Positions 1 through 8,450 of a stretch of DNA of 64,000 nt are shown piece after piece; the stretch's first letter is position 1; every line of letters starts with the position of its first letter. The position numbers and the translations under genes are program-made. Source of the stretch: Flavobacterium subsaxonicum WB 4.1-42 = DSM 21790 (lineage in GTDB: Bacteria > Bacteroidota > Bacteroidia > Flavobacteriales > Flavobacteriaceae); the NCBI RefSeq assembly GCF_000422725.1, contig NZ_KE383909.1, positions 475,230 to 539,229 of the forward strand. The letters are read 5' to 3'. Below the pieces are notes generated by a model, which searched no databases, had not been told where the DNA came from, and saw only the letters and a list, made by a program, of their open reading frames with translations.

Positions 1-924
1 AAAATCAGAGTTATCTACCAAACGTTTGATGACTTCCATCATGTCATACTGCTCGTTGCGCAATTTAGGTATAATGCCGTAAATATCTTCGGGTGGCAGG
101 GCAGGCTTCTCTGACTTAATACGACTAAACCCGGCCTTATCAAAATCGCCCATCTTATCTATAATATTCTTAATTCGGTCAAGGGCGTCCTTATCATCTT
201 TAGCTTTATAGTCGGTAACACCCGAAATTTCACAATGCGTAGTAGCACCGCCAAGGGTTTCGTTATCAATGTTTTCGCCAATAGCGGCCTTTACTAAATA
301 GCTTCCGGCAAGAAAGATACTGCCCGTTTTATCAACAATAAGGGCTTCATCGCTCATAATAGGCAGGTACGCGCCGCCGGCTACACAGCTACCCATAACG
401 GCCGCAATCTGAGTAATGCCCATGCTACTCATTATGGCATTGTTGCGGAAAATCCGCCCAAAATGCTCTTTATCAGGAAAAATCTCATCCTGTAAAGGCA
501 GGTAAACCCCCGCGCTATCTACTAAGTAGATGATAGGAAGGCGGTTTTCCATAGCAATTTCCTGGGCCCTAAGGTTCTTCTTCCCGGTTATAGGAAACCA
601 CGCCCCGGCCTTAACCGTGGCATCGTTAGCCACCACGATACACTGCTTGCCGCGCACGTAACCCATTTTTACCACAACGCCGCCACTTGGGCATCCACCG
701 TGTTCGGCATACATGCCATCGCCTGCAAAGGCCGCAATTTCAATGCTTTTGGCGCCATCATCTAATAGGTAATCTATACGTTCGCGGGCCGTCATTTTGC
801 CTTCGGCGTGCAGTTTTTCTATGCGTTTTTCGCCGCCGCCAAGCTTTACTTTATTAAAACGCTGCTTCATGTCAGACACTAACAGCTTATTATGGTCTTC
901 GTTTTTATTGAAGTTTAAATCCAT
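1..924 (-). CDS. Acyl-CoA carboxylase beta (carboxyltransferase) subunit, C-terminus cut by window edge
   Basis: Read directly from the reverse strand: an ATG at 924-922 opens a frame that runs off the left edge after 308 codons, so the C-terminus is missing. It is the biotin-dependent carboxyltransferase of a propionyl-/methylcrotonyl-type acyl-CoA carboxylase, which moves CO2 from carboxybiotin to an acyl-CoA. Visible motifs are HGGCPSGG near residue 75, VDSAGVYLP near 135 and the oxyanion-hole stretch GSCVAGGAYLP near 178, all in the order of the PccB/MccB family. The last visible residues (YDMMEVIKRLVDNSDF) begin the second carboxyltransferase half. Whether it is propionyl- or methylcrotonyl-specific cannot be decided here; the biotin-carrying subunit should lie further left. 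Confidence 0.93.
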   Translation of the reverse strand, partial: MDLNFNKNEDHNKLLVSDMKQRFNKVKLGGGEKRIEKLHAEGKMTARERIDYLLDDGAKSIEIAAFAGDGMYAEHGGCPSGGVVVKMGYVRGKQCIVVANDATVKAGAWFPITGKKNLRAQEIAMENRLPIIYLVDSAGVYLPLQDEIFPDKEHFGRIFRNNAIMSSMGITQIAAVMGSCVAGGAYLPIMSDEALIVDKTGSIFLAGSYLVKAAIGENIDNETLGGATTHCEISGVTDYKAKDDKDALDRIKNIIDKMGDFDKAGFSRIKSEKPALPPEDIYGIIPKLRNEQYDMMEVIKRLVDNSDF

Positions 925-1093
925 TATATATTGTATATATTTAAATATTTGTAGTTTTGTTGCTGCTAAAATACGAAAACGTTTGTAATTATAATATTTT
1001 TTTGCAGTACCCTTAAATTTATGGGTTTACAAACGCTTAATATTAATAACTTCAAGTTTATAATTACTTAACCATTTCTTAACATTGCAAACT

Positions 1094-1101
1094 TACATTT
1101 G
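1094..1101 (+). promoter_or_regulatory. Candidate -7 box (TACATTTG) of the DUF47/PiT operon
   Basis: TACATTTG fits the Bacteroidota housekeeping -7 consensus TAnnTTTG and lies 20 bp before the ATG of the DUF47 gene. I do not see a convincing TTTG -33 element at 17-21 bp spacing, so this is a moderate call. Confidence 0.45.
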
Positions 1102-1121
1102 CGGCAACAAATTAAACGTAA

Positions 1122-1766
1122 ATGTCTATAAACAGCATCTTCCAGTTTCTTGTACCAAAAGATAAGAAATTTTTCCCTCTATTTGAGCAGGCAACCACAA
1201 ACCTTGTAATATTGGCAGAAACTTTGCACGAGGTGGTAAATCTACCAAAAGCAGAAAGAGAGCCATTATACAGAAGGATAGAAGAATTAGAAGCGATAAT
1301 TGAAGAGATTGCCCACAAGACCAACCTTGAATTAAGCCGTAACTTTATTACCCCGTTTGACCGCGAAGACATTCACGCACTTATATCGGCAATAGATAAC
1401 GTAGCCGATTACCTTTATGGCGCTGCTAACCGCATGAGGCTGTACCAGGTAGAAAAAATTACCAAGTCGATTAGAAAGATGACCGAGATTACCCTTGAGA
1501 GCTGCCAGTTGATTCATGCAGCAGTGGGCGATCTTAAAGATATGAAAAACCTTCAGGGCATTGCAGATGCCTGCAAGCGTATTAATAAATTAGAAAACAA
1601 ATCAGATAACGTTTTTGATAAGGCTGTTGCCGATATCTTTGAAAACGAGACTGATGCCAAAAACATCATTAAATATAAAGAAGTGCTGTCATCATTAGAA
1701 ACAGCATCAGATAAATGTAAAGGAGTAGCGAATGTGCTGGAGTCTATCTCGGTTAAACATTCATAA
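1122..1766 (+). CDS. DUF47 / PhoU-like phosphate transport regulator
   Basis: 214 residues, all-helical, of the DUF47 (TIGR00153, distant PhoU-like) family: the N-terminal FQFLVPKDKKFFPLFEQ and the repeated acidic helical hairpins are typical. Family members accompany PiT-type phosphate permeases and are thought to modulate them, probably through metal binding by acidic residues such as those around NKLENKSDNVFDKAVADIFE. The ATG is preceded by a TAnnTTTG box, and the stop lies only 21 bp before the PiT permease, so the two are clearly one operon. The link to transport control is known for the family; here it is inferred from the pairing. Confidence 0.92.
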   Translation: MSINSIFQFLVPKDKKFFPLFEQATTNLVILAETLHEVVNLPKAEREPLYRRIEELEAIIEEIAHKTNLELSRNFITPFDREDIHALISAIDNVADYLYGAANRMRLYQVEKITKSIRKMTEITLESCQLIHAAVGDLKDMKNLQGIADACKRINKLENKSDNVFDKAVADIFENETDAKNIIKYKEVLSSLETASDKCKGVANVLESISVKHS

Positions 1767-1787
1767 CACAACCCCTAAACACAACTT

Positions 1788-2852
1788 ATGTTTACGCTCC
1801 TTATCATTATAATTGTATTAGCACTGGTTTTCGACTTCATCAACGGTTTTCACGATGCGGCCAACTCCATTGCTACCATAGTAGCTACCAAGGTTTTAAC
1901 GCCTTTTCAGGCAGTACTTTGGGCTGCGTTCTTTAACTTTTTGGCCTATTTTATTTCTAAATACTGGGTAGGCGAATTTAAAATTGGTAACACCATTGCC
2001 AAGACCGTTAACATCGATTTTATTACGTTAGAGGTTATTCTTGCTGGGCTTATAGCGGCAATTACCTGGAACTTACTTACCTGGAAACTGGGTATACCAT
2101 CATCATCATCGCACACGCTTATTGGTGGTTTTATGGGTGCTGCACTGGCGCACGCTGCTACTATAGAGGGTGCTGATCTTAATACGGTTGTTAACTACGG
2201 TAAAGTAGTGCCTATTATACTGTTTATTTTTGCTGCTCCACTTATTGGTATGGTCGTGGCTTACTTTATTACCATACTTATACTAAACATCTGCCGTAAG
2301 GCAAACCCTTCTAAGGCAGATAAATGGTTCAGGAAATTACAGTTAGTATCATCAGCCCTATTTAGCTTAGGCCACGGTGCTAACGATGCGCAAAAGGTTA
2401 TGGGTATTATTGGCGCTGCGGTAATTTTTTACCACACTAAAGTAGATATGGACCCTAACTACCTTACATCTGAAGATCCGTTTAAATATTTTGTAGCCCA
2501 CTGGTATTGGGTGCCTATTGCGAGTTTCCTTATGATTGGCCTTGGCACCATGAGTGGTGGCTGGAAAATTGTAAAAACCATGGGTTCTAAAATTACAAAA
2601 GTAACATCGTTAGAGGGCGTTGCCGCCGAAACTGCCGGTGCCATTACACTATATGCATCAGAACATTTAGGTATACCGGTTTCTACCACCCACACCATTA
2701 CCGGTGCAATTATTGGGGTAGGGGTAACCAAAAGGGTATCTGCCGTACGTTGGGGTGTAACCATTAGCCTGCTTTGGGCGTGGGTGCTAACCATACCGGT
2801 ATCGGCTATTATAGCTGCCTTAATGTATTATTTGGTATCGTTGTTTACTTAA
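1788..2852 (+). CDS. Inorganic phosphate transporter, PiT family
   Basis: 354 residues, strongly hydrophobic, with about ten membrane segments. It carries both inverted-repeat signatures of PHO4/PiT carriers: GFHDAANS at residues 20-27 and GHGANDAQ near 195-202. These permeases import phosphate (often as a metal-phosphate complex) using the proton or sodium gradient across the inner membrane. The length is that of a compact bacterial PiT without a large cytoplasmic insert. It is the second gene after DUF47 and is followed by a strong hairpin with a T run, which closes the operon. Confidence 0.95.
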   Translation: MFTLLIIIIVLALVFDFINGFHDAANSIATIVATKVLTPFQAVLWAAFFNFLAYFISKYWVGEFKIGNTIAKTVNIDFITLEVILAGLIAAITWNLLTWKLGIPSSSSHTLIGGFMGAALAHAATIEGADLNTVVNYGKVVPIILFIFAAPLIGMVVAYFITILILNICRKANPSKADKWFRKLQLVSSALFSLGHGANDAQKVMGIIGAAVIFYHTKVDMDPNYLTSEDPFKYFVAHWYWVPIASFLMIGLGTMSGGWKIVKTMGSKITKVTSLEGVAAETAGAITLYASEHLGIPVSTTHTITGAIIGVGVTKRVSAVRWGVTISLLWAWVLTIPVSAIIAALMYYLVSLFT

Positions 2853-2860
2853 TAGTTTCA

Positions 2861-3006
2861 GAGTCGCAGAGTTACAAAGTAATAGAGTCATAAAATAATA
2901 AAAGTTCCAAAGTGGTTAATACCGCTTTGGAACTTTTTATTTATAATAAAGTCAATTATAACTCAGTAACTTAAAAACTTTGCTACTCTGCAACTTTGCC
3001 ACTCTT
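2861..3006. repeat. Word-type inverted repeat (AGAGT/CAAAGT vocabulary)
   Basis: The left part (2861-2890) repeats short words such as CAGAGT and ACAAAGT; the right part (2971-3006) holds the complementary words ACTTTGC and ACTCTGC, so the arms can pair imperfectly around the terminator between them. Similar patches with other vocabularies lie next to many genes in this window. Confidence 0.6.
2901..2938 (+). terminator. Rho-independent terminator after the PiT gene
   Basis: AAAGTTCCAAAGTGG pairs with CCGCTTTGGAACTTT across a TTAATA loop (one G-T pair) and is followed by a T run. The 12-15 bp stem lies about 50 bp after the PiT stop codon. Confidence 0.85.
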
Positions 3007-3025
3007 AAACTAAATAGTATCTTTG
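2995..3025 (+). promoter_or_regulatory. Bacteroidota-type promoter of pldA (TTTG-N19-TATCTTTG)
   Basis: TTTG at 2995-2998 and TATCTTTG at 3018-3025 are separated by 19 bp, an exact match to the Bacteroidota sigma-A promoter. The ATG at 3047 follows 21 bp after the -7 box. The in-frame TTG at 3023 falls inside the -7 box and therefore cannot be the translation start. Confidence 0.75.
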
Positions 3026-3046
3026 GTAATACTACACTTACAGCCT

Positions 3047-3955
3047 ATGCCACGTTTTAAATATTTTTATGCACACATTGCACTGTTGTTTTGCTTTGGC
3101 ACGGCTTCGGCGCAAATAAGTTCAATATTTAATACCAACAGGCCCAGGTCTATGAGTCAGCGCTGGGAGCTGGACACACTAACATCTGCCGGTACGTTTG
3201 TTATAACGCCTTACAAGCCTATTTATATTTTACCGTTGCGATGGAGCAGCCAGCCTAACGATCAGCCCTACAGTGGCAACCCAAGTACTGATTATACTGT
3301 AGACGAACCACAGGATTTTAACCATCTGGAGGCTAAATTCCAAATAAGCTTTAAAGTAAAAGTATTGCAGACCATTTTTGGACGCTATGGTGACTTGTGG
3401 GTGGCCTATACCCAAAAATCGCACTGGCAGGTGTATAATGCAAGTCTTTCACGCCCATTTAGGGAAACCAATTACGAGCCTGAGGTTATTCTTAATTTTG
3501 CTACCAACCTTAAAATGTTGGGTTTTAGAAACCGTATGCTGGGGGTTAGCTTTAACCACCAGTCTAACGGGCGCGATATGCCGCTTTCGCGAAGCTGGAA
3601 CAGGATTATTTTTCATGCGGGTTTCGAGAAAGATAACTGGCAGGTATATGTAAGGCCGTGGATTCGCCTTCCAGATGATGAAGATGATAACCCGGATATT
3701 ATAAAGCGTATTGGCAATGGCGATGCTACTGTTATTTACAGCATGGGTAAAAGTGTAATATCGTTTACAGGCAGCACTAATTTTGCCTTTAACAGCGGTT
3801 TTAGTGGCTATGCCGAAGCTTCATGGTCGTACAGGTTGTTCGGTAACCTTAAAGGCTACCTACAGGTTACACACGGTTATGGCGAAACTCTTATAGACTA
3901 CAACAACAGGCAAACTACTATTGGATTGGGTGTGTCGTTAGTGGAGTGGCTTTAA
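3047..3955 (+). CDS. pldA: Outer-membrane phospholipase A (OMPLA family)
   Basis: 302 residues with a signal peptide (HIALLFCFGTASAQ, cleaved after residue ~20) and the hallmark OMPLA active site NHQSNGRD...SRSWNR. In the E. coli enzyme the corresponding His142, Ser144 and Asn156 form the catalytic triad. The protein ends in alternating beta-strand sequence consistent with a 12-stranded barrel. It should hydrolyse acyl chains of phospholipids misplaced in the outer leaflet, calcium-dependently as a dimer. The ATG at 3047 is chosen over an upstream TTG because that TTG lies within the promoter. It has its own promoter but follows the phosphate transport genes; a joint role in phosphate recovery from lipid is only a guess. 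Confidence 0.9.
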   Translation: MPRFKYFYAHIALLFCFGTASAQISSIFNTNRPRSMSQRWELDTLTSAGTFVITPYKPIYILPLRWSSQPNDQPYSGNPSTDYTVDEPQDFNHLEAKFQISFKVKVLQTIFGRYGDLWVAYTQKSHWQVYNASLSRPFRETNYEPEVILNFATNLKMLGFRNRMLGVSFNHQSNGRDMPLSRSWNRIIFHAGFEKDNWQVYVRPWIRLPDDEDDNPDIIKRIGNGDATVIYSMGKSVISFTGSTNFAFNSGFSGYAEASWSYRLFGNLKGYLQVTHGYGETLIDYNNRQTTIGLGVSLVEWL

Positions 3956-4175
3956 GAGACGAGTCTTAAGGTCAAAAGTTATAAAGTCATAAAGTTTTAA
4001 GGTCTTCAGGTCAAAAGCCGAAAGTTGGAGGGCGCAAAGTCCGATGGCAGAACTGCGGAGCTTGCTCGTAGTCTTTATCTTTTTCTATCATCTATTATCT
4101 AAAATCTATCATCTTATACCTTTATTTGAATTCCCTTCATTAAAATTATCCTAAAAAAATCAATTTGGCAATTTT

Positions 4176-4204
4176 GTGCTATTAGTTGACGGATTAGTGC
4201 TATT
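4176..4204 (+). promoter_or_regulatory. Direct-repeat operator (GTGCTATT x2, 21-bp period), probable AraC-family site
   Basis: Two identical GTGCTATT octamers begin at 4176 and 4197, exactly 21 bp (two helical turns) apart. Direct half-sites at this period are the classic architecture bound by AraC-family activators. The second half-site ends 19 bp before the TAACTTTG -7 box, so it occupies the -33 region, where no TTTG element is present. The AraC gene at 7473-8393 is the natural candidate partner. Confidence 0.6.
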
Positions 4205-4223
4205 CTGTTTTGTATTACAAAAG

Positions 4224-4231
4224 TAACTTTG
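4224..4231 (+). promoter_or_regulatory. -7 box (TAACTTTG) of the aldehyde dehydrogenase operon
   Basis: An exact match to TAnnTTTG, 26 bp before the ATG. The lack of a correctly spaced TTTG -33 box and the presence of the GTGCTATT repeat there suggest an activator-dependent promoter. Confidence 0.65.
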
Positions 4232-4257
4232 AGTAAATCAAACAAACTACTTGTATT

Positions 4258-5763
4258 ATGAGTGATATAGCACAAAGGCCTGAATTTAAGGCAAAGTATG
4301 ATAATTTTATTGGCGGCAAATTTGTTCCGCCTGTTAAGGGAGAGTATTTTGATAACGTTTCTCCAATAGATGGTAAAGTGTTTGCGCAGGCAGCACGTTC
4401 TACCAAAGAAGATGTAGACCTTGCCTTAGATGCTGCACACGAGGCATTTAAAACCTGGGGAAAAACATCGCCCGCTTACCGCAGCAGCGTTTTAAATAAA
4501 ATTGCCGATGTTATGGAAGCCAACCTGGAGTACTTGGCAACGGTAGAATGTATAGATAATGGTAAAGCCATTCGCGAAACACTGGCTGCCGATTTACCCC
4601 TTTGTATCGATCACTTTAGATATTTTGCCGGTGTAATCCGTGCTGAAGAGGGCACTATATCAGAACATGACGAAAATACCGTAAGCATTGTGCTGCACGA
4701 GCCTATTGGTGTTGTGGGGCAAATTATCCCGTGGAATTTCCCGCTGCTTATGGCTACCTGGAAAATTGCACCTGCCATTGCTGCCGGTAACTGTACCGTG
4801 GTTAAGGCTGCCGAGCAAACCCCGGTTTCTATCATTATCTTAATGGAATTGCTTAAAGATGTTATCCCGGCCGGTGTGGTAAATATTGTGAATGGTTTTG
4901 GTATAGAGGCCGGTAAACCATTAGCTACATCGCCTAAAATAGGCAAGGTGTCGTTTACGGGAGAGACCACTACAGGCCGCCTTATTATGCAGTATGCTGC
5001 CGAGAATATTATTCCGAGTACGATGGAGCTGGGTGGTAAATCGCCTAATATTTTCTTTAAATCGGTGGCAGATGCCGATGACGAATTTTACGATAAAGCA
5101 GTAGAAGGTGCCGTTATGTTTTGCCTTAACCAGGGCGAGGTATGCACATCGCCATCGCGCATCCTGGTTCAGGAAGATATTTACGATGATTTTATTGCCC
5201 GCGTTATTGCCCGTACCGAAGCCATTAAAATAGGTAATCCGTTAGATAAAACCGTTGCTATGGGCGCACAGGCCAGTAACGACCAATATGAAAAGATACA
5301 ATCATACCTTAAAATTGGTAAAGAAGAAGGTGCCGAAGTACTTACGGGCGGCGATGTTAATAAACTGGATGGCGACCTTGCCGGTGGTTTCTATATTCAG
5401 CCTACTATTTTTAAAGGACACAATAAGATGAGGATTTTTCAGGAAGAGATCTTTGGCCCCGTTGTGTGTGTTACCACCTTTAAAACAGTTGAAGAAGCCA
5501 TAGAAATTGCCAACGATACCCTGTATGGACTTGGAGCCGGTGTATGGACCCGAGATGCCCACGAGCTGTATCAGGTGCCGCGTGCCATTAAAGCCGGTAG
5601 GGTATGGGTTAACAACTATCATGCTTATCCTGCACATGCACCGTTTGGTGGGTATAAAAAATCGGGCTTTGGCCGCGAGAACCACAAAATGATGCTGGAC
5701 CACTACAGGGAAACTAAAAACATGCTTATATCTTACGATAAAAATAAATTAGGTTTTTTTTAA
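4258..5763 (+). CDS. NAD-dependent aldehyde dehydrogenase
   Basis: 501 residues, the full length of the ALDH superfamily. The general base Glu257 lies in MELGGKSP, the nucleophile Cys296 in GEVCTSPSR, and the cofactor motif FTGETTTGR precedes them. The N-terminal block [20 protein letters not shown] resembles the acetaldehyde/chloroacetaldehyde-type (AldB/ExaC-like) dehydrogenases, which oxidise short aldehydes to acids in the cytoplasm. It is the first gene of an operon with a zinc alcohol dehydrogenase and a DUF779 protein, a known partner of this ALDH subgroup. Control by the nearby AraC protein through the GTGCTATT repeats is inferred. The exact aldehyde cannot be told from sequence. Confidence 0.93.
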   Translation: MSDIAQRPEFKAKYDNFIGGKFVPPVKGEYFDNVSPIDGKVFAQAARSTKEDVDLALDAAHEAFKTWGKTSPAYRSSVLNKIADVMEANLEYLATVECIDNGKAIRETLAADLPLCIDHFRYFAGVIRAEEGTISEHDENTVSIVLHEPIGVVGQIIPWNFPLLMATWKIAPAIAAGNCTVVKAAEQTPVSIIILMELLKDVIPAGVVNIVNGFGIEAGKPLATSPKIGKVSFTGETTTGRLIMQYAAENIIPSTMELGGKSPNIFFKSVADADDEFYDKAVEGAVMFCLNQGEVCTSPSRILVQEDIYDDFIARVIARTEAIKIGNPLDKTVAMGAQASNDQYEKIQSYLKIGKEEGAEVLTGGDVNKLDGDLAGGFYIQPTIFKGHNKMRIFQEEIFGPVVCVTTFKTVEEAIEIANDTLYGLGAGVWTRDAHELYQVPRAIKAGRVWVNNYHAYPAHAPFGGYKKSGFGRENHKMMLDHYRETKNMLISYDKNKLGFF

Positions 5764-5782
5764 TAAACAATTGTTTGGTTGT

Positions 5783-5809
5783 CAGGCTGCTTAGGCAGCC
5801 TGATTTTTT
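5783..5809 (+). terminator. Hairpin terminator between the two dehydrogenase genes
   Basis: CAGGCTGC (5783-5790) and GCAGCCTG (5795-5802) form a perfect 8-bp stem with a TTAG tetraloop, followed by ATTTTTT. It lies between two genes of one apparent operon, so it may lower downstream expression instead of ending it completely. Confidence 0.75.
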
Positions 5810-5828
5810 AATTAAATACAAAAAGAGA

Positions 5829-6893
5829 ATGTCAAAAGTAATGAAAGCGGCGCGCTGGCATGCCGCAAAGGATATTAGGGTGGAAGAAACCGAAGTACCC
5901 GTTGCCGGAAATAAACAAGTTCAGATAGAAGTTCAGTTTGCAGGGATATGCGGGTCAGACCTGCACGAATATACCCACGGCCCAATGCTCATACCTGTAG
6001 AAAAGCCGTATCCGCTAAACGGACACCAGGGTGTTACTACGCTGGGTCATGAGTTTGCGGGTGTAGTTTCTGCCATAGGTAAAGGTGTTACCAACGTTAA
6101 GGTGGGCGACAGGGTTGTGGTAGAGCCACTTTTTAAAAACCCGGAGAGCCCGTTTATTACTAACGGAGAATATAATTTATCTGAACCACTGGGTTTTATA
6201 GGGCTTACTTCTAATGGAGGCTTTGCAAAATATACTGTGGTTGAAGATTATATGGTGCATAAAATACCCGATACCATGAGTTTTGAGCAGGGCGCCCTTG
6301 TAGAACCTGCTGCCGTGGCGGTATACGCCGTATTACAAAGCGGTTTAAAACTGGGGCAGTCATGCCTTATTTATGGTGCCGGGCCTATAGGGTTGTTGTG
6401 CGTTCAGGCGGCAATTGCTGCAGGCGCGGCTAACGTTATTGTGGTAGATATTGCCGAAAAAAGGCTTGAAAAAGCTACAGAAATTGGTGCCACACACGTT
6501 ATTAATGGCAAGACTGATGATATTGCAGGGCAGGTACAAAAACTTACTAACGGCGGTGCCGATGTATTTTTAGATGCCGCAGGCGTACAGGCCAGTTTTG
6601 ATGGCGGTATAAAAAGCCTTCGCAATGGTGGTACGGCGGTGTTGGTTGCCCTGTTTGGTAAGCCTGTTACACATAATGCTTTCGATCAGGTGGTTAGGGA
6701 GATAACCATTAAAGGTATTATTGCTTACCGCAATATTTTTCCGCAAGTAATTAGCCTTATCGATTCAGGCCGTATGGACGTAGAAAAACTGGTGACCCAA
6801 AAAATTACGCTCGATACTATTGTTACCGATGGTTTTGAGGCACTGGTATCTAACCCATCTCAGGTTAAGATATTGGTCGAAATAAACGGATAA
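5829..6893 (+). CDS. Zinc-dependent 2,3-butanediol-type dehydrogenase (MDR family)
   Basis: 354 residues of the medium-chain dehydrogenase family. Catalytic zinc ligands are visible in CAGICGSDLHEY and GHEFAGVV, and the Rossmann motif is YGAGPIGLLCVQAA. The four-cysteine structural-zinc lobe is absent and replaced by NGEYNLSEPLGFIGL, as in Bacillus-type (R,R)-butanediol dehydrogenases. It probably interconverts a diol or acetoin with NAD in the cytoplasm. The start is the ATG of MSKVMKAARW; a TTG 54 bp upstream in the same frame overlaps the terminator stem and is rejected. Pairing with an aldehyde dehydrogenase suggests stepwise oxidation of an alcohol or diol; the substrate remains open. 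Confidence 0.88.
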   Translation: MSKVMKAARWHAAKDIRVEETEVPVAGNKQVQIEVQFAGICGSDLHEYTHGPMLIPVEKPYPLNGHQGVTTLGHEFAGVVSAIGKGVTNVKVGDRVVVEPLFKNPESPFITNGEYNLSEPLGFIGLTSNGGFAKYTVVEDYMVHKIPDTMSFEQGALVEPAAVAVYAVLQSGLKLGQSCLIYGAGPIGLLCVQAAIAAGAANVIVVDIAEKRLEKATEIGATHVINGKTDDIAGQVQKLTNGGADVFLDAAGVQASFDGGIKSLRNGGTAVLVALFGKPVTHNAFDQVVREITIKGIIAYRNIFPQVISLIDSGRMDVEKLVTQKITLDTIVTDGFEALVSNPSQVKILVEING

Positions 6894-6932
6894 AGAAAAT
6901 GCTGCTTTTAAATTGATCTTAGAAAACATACC

Positions 6933-7307
6933 ATGTATAAAAGAATAGATATTACCCCGAAAGCTTCAGAATTGATAGCCGAACTTAAAGAGCGCTATGG
7001 CGAACTGATGTTTCACCAGAGTGGTGGCTGTTGCGATGGGTCGTCGCCCATGTGTTTTCAGAAAGGCGACTTTAAACTGGGCTACAGCGATGTTTGCCTG
7101 GGTGTTATAGATGGCTGCGAATTCTGGATGAGCAAAGACCAGTTTGAATACTGGCAGCACACTCACTTAACCCTTAATGTAGTTGAAGGCAGGGGTGCAA
7201 GCTTTTCGCTCGAAATTCCGTTTGGTAAGCGGTTTTTAATAGAATCGCGCCTATTTACCGACGAAGAACGCGATAAACTGGAACCCGTTAGTTTTATAGA
7301 GGACTAA
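6933..7307 (+). CDS. DUF779 protein (aldehyde dehydrogenase partner)
   Basis: 124 residues with the DUF779 signature HQSGGCCDGSSPMC near residue 28 and ending in the usual acidic tail. Proteins of this family are encoded beside ALDH genes in many bacteria but have no assigned activity; the vicinal cysteines suggest redox or metal chemistry. It lies 39 bp after the butanediol-type dehydrogenase on the same strand and so probably belongs to the operon. Length and conservation are normal for the family. Confidence 0.9.
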   Translation: MYKRIDITPKASELIAELKERYGELMFHQSGGCCDGSSPMCFQKGDFKLGYSDVCLGVIDGCEFWMSKDQFEYWQHTHLTLNVVEGRGASFSLEIPFGKRFLIESRLFTDEERDKLEPVSFIED

Positions 7308-7472
7308 GAATTGTGAATGCGGTAATGCGTTGATTTGGTTATTTGTTTTTCCGGTGAATTTACTTCGTCAGTTTGGGCAAAGCCCTCGAGTGATAGTTCG
7401 TGGATTGAGTTATTTGTGTTTTGAACAAATTACCACATCAACAAATCCACAAATTCCCAAATTTCCAGTAAA

Positions 7473-8393
7473 TTAACTCGCGTTTAGCATTTGATACTGC
7501 TTCGGCGTAATGCCTTCATGCTTTTTAAAGAGTCGGATAAAATAGTTGCAGTCTTCGAAACCGCTCATAAAACAAACCTCGTTTATTTGTATGCCGGGAT
7601 TTTTTAGCAGTTGCTTGGCGTGCTTAATCTTCTCATTCAAAATAAATTCTATAGGGCTAACACCCAGTTCTCTTTTAAAATATCGGTAAAAAGAAGATGT
7701 ACTCATACTTGCCTTATCGCTCAGTGCCTTGAGGTTTATTGGAGTGCTAAGATTCGATTTTATAAAATTGGTTATATGATAGATAACACTTGTGGTATCT
7801 ATAGCCTTATCGCTATGTATAGACTGTACGGTCTGCGTTTGCACAATGCGCACCAAAAGTTCCTGCAGGGCAAGGTCTACCAGTGCATCTTTAGTTACAG
7901 ATGTACTCATACATTCCCTTATCAGTTTATTAAGGGTAGCGGCAAGTTCTGTATTATTATAGAAAAAGTAATTTTCGCGGTTTAATTTCCACCCAAAATT
8001 CTCTTGTTTGGGGTAACGTTCGTTTAAAAAATTAAGCGTATCGGTAATTTTATCGTGGTCTATGGCCAGTGCCAGGCATTGTGTGGGGTTTTGTGTTGAT
8101 GCCTCCGGAAAATCGATTTTCATTTCGGTATTTCTCGGTACAATTACGGTTTCTCCCGGCAGGTATTCAAATTCAGGGTCATCAAACAAATGCATTACCT
8201 TTTTACCGCGCAGCATGCTGGTAACCACCAGGTCGTTAAATTTTAGCGGTACCAGTACCGACTCCTGATAGGTTTCGAAAAGGTTGAGTTCGCAATTGTC
8301 TAATGCGTATACAGTGCGGTTTTCTACCAGTGTTTTAAGCGATTTTTCGCGGGTTAAAGAAGGCGCTTCCAGTAGTGCTTTACGGTTGTTCAT
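7473..8393 (-). CDS. AraC-family transcriptional regulator
   Basis: 306 residues. The N-terminal ~200 residues form a ligand-sensing AraC_N-type domain, including LNFLNERYPKQENFGW and an RECMSTSVTKDALVDLALQE helix. The C-terminal ~100 residues carry two helix-turn-helix motifs (LKALSDKASMSTSSFYRYFK, then INEVCFMSGFEDCNYFIRLF) ending in the usual GITPKQY. It is transcribed towards the dehydrogenase/DUF779 operon and converges on it. This neighbourhood, and the 21-bp-period direct repeat in front of the ALDH gene, make it the likely activator of that operon in response to an aldehyde, alcohol or diol. That regulatory link is inference. Confidence 0.9.
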   Translation of the reverse strand: MNNRKALLEAPSLTREKSLKTLVENRTVYALDNCELNLFETYQESVLVPLKFNDLVVTSMLRGKKVMHLFDDPEFEYLPGETVIVPRNTEMKIDFPEASTQNPTQCLALAIDHDKITDTLNFLNERYPKQENFGWKLNRENYFFYNNTELAATLNKLIRECMSTSVTKDALVDLALQELLVRIVQTQTVQSIHSDKAIDTTSVIYHITNFIKSNLSTPINLKALSDKASMSTSSFYRYFKRELGVSPIEFILNEKIKHAKQLLKNPGIQINEVCFMSGFEDCNYFIRLFKKHEGITPKQYQMLNAS

Positions 8394-8450
8394 ACCAATA
8401 ATTTAAATCGCCTTTAAATTACGGATATAAAACGATGTAGTAAAATTTTG

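Larger units (their letters stand above)
3956..4257. other. 302-bp spacer: word repeats then the aldehyde dehydrogenase promoter
   Basis: No gene is visible. The first half consists of short related words (AAGGTCAAAAGT, AAAGTCATAAAG, TCTATCATC, TCTATTATC) like other word patches in the window. The second half holds a pair of GTGCTATT repeats and a TAACTTTG box, which I assign to the next gene. Confidence 0.6.

Noticed and set aside
3023..3046. TTG start giving pldA eight extra residues
   Set aside because: The TTG is inside the -7 promoter box, so it would not be in the mRNA.
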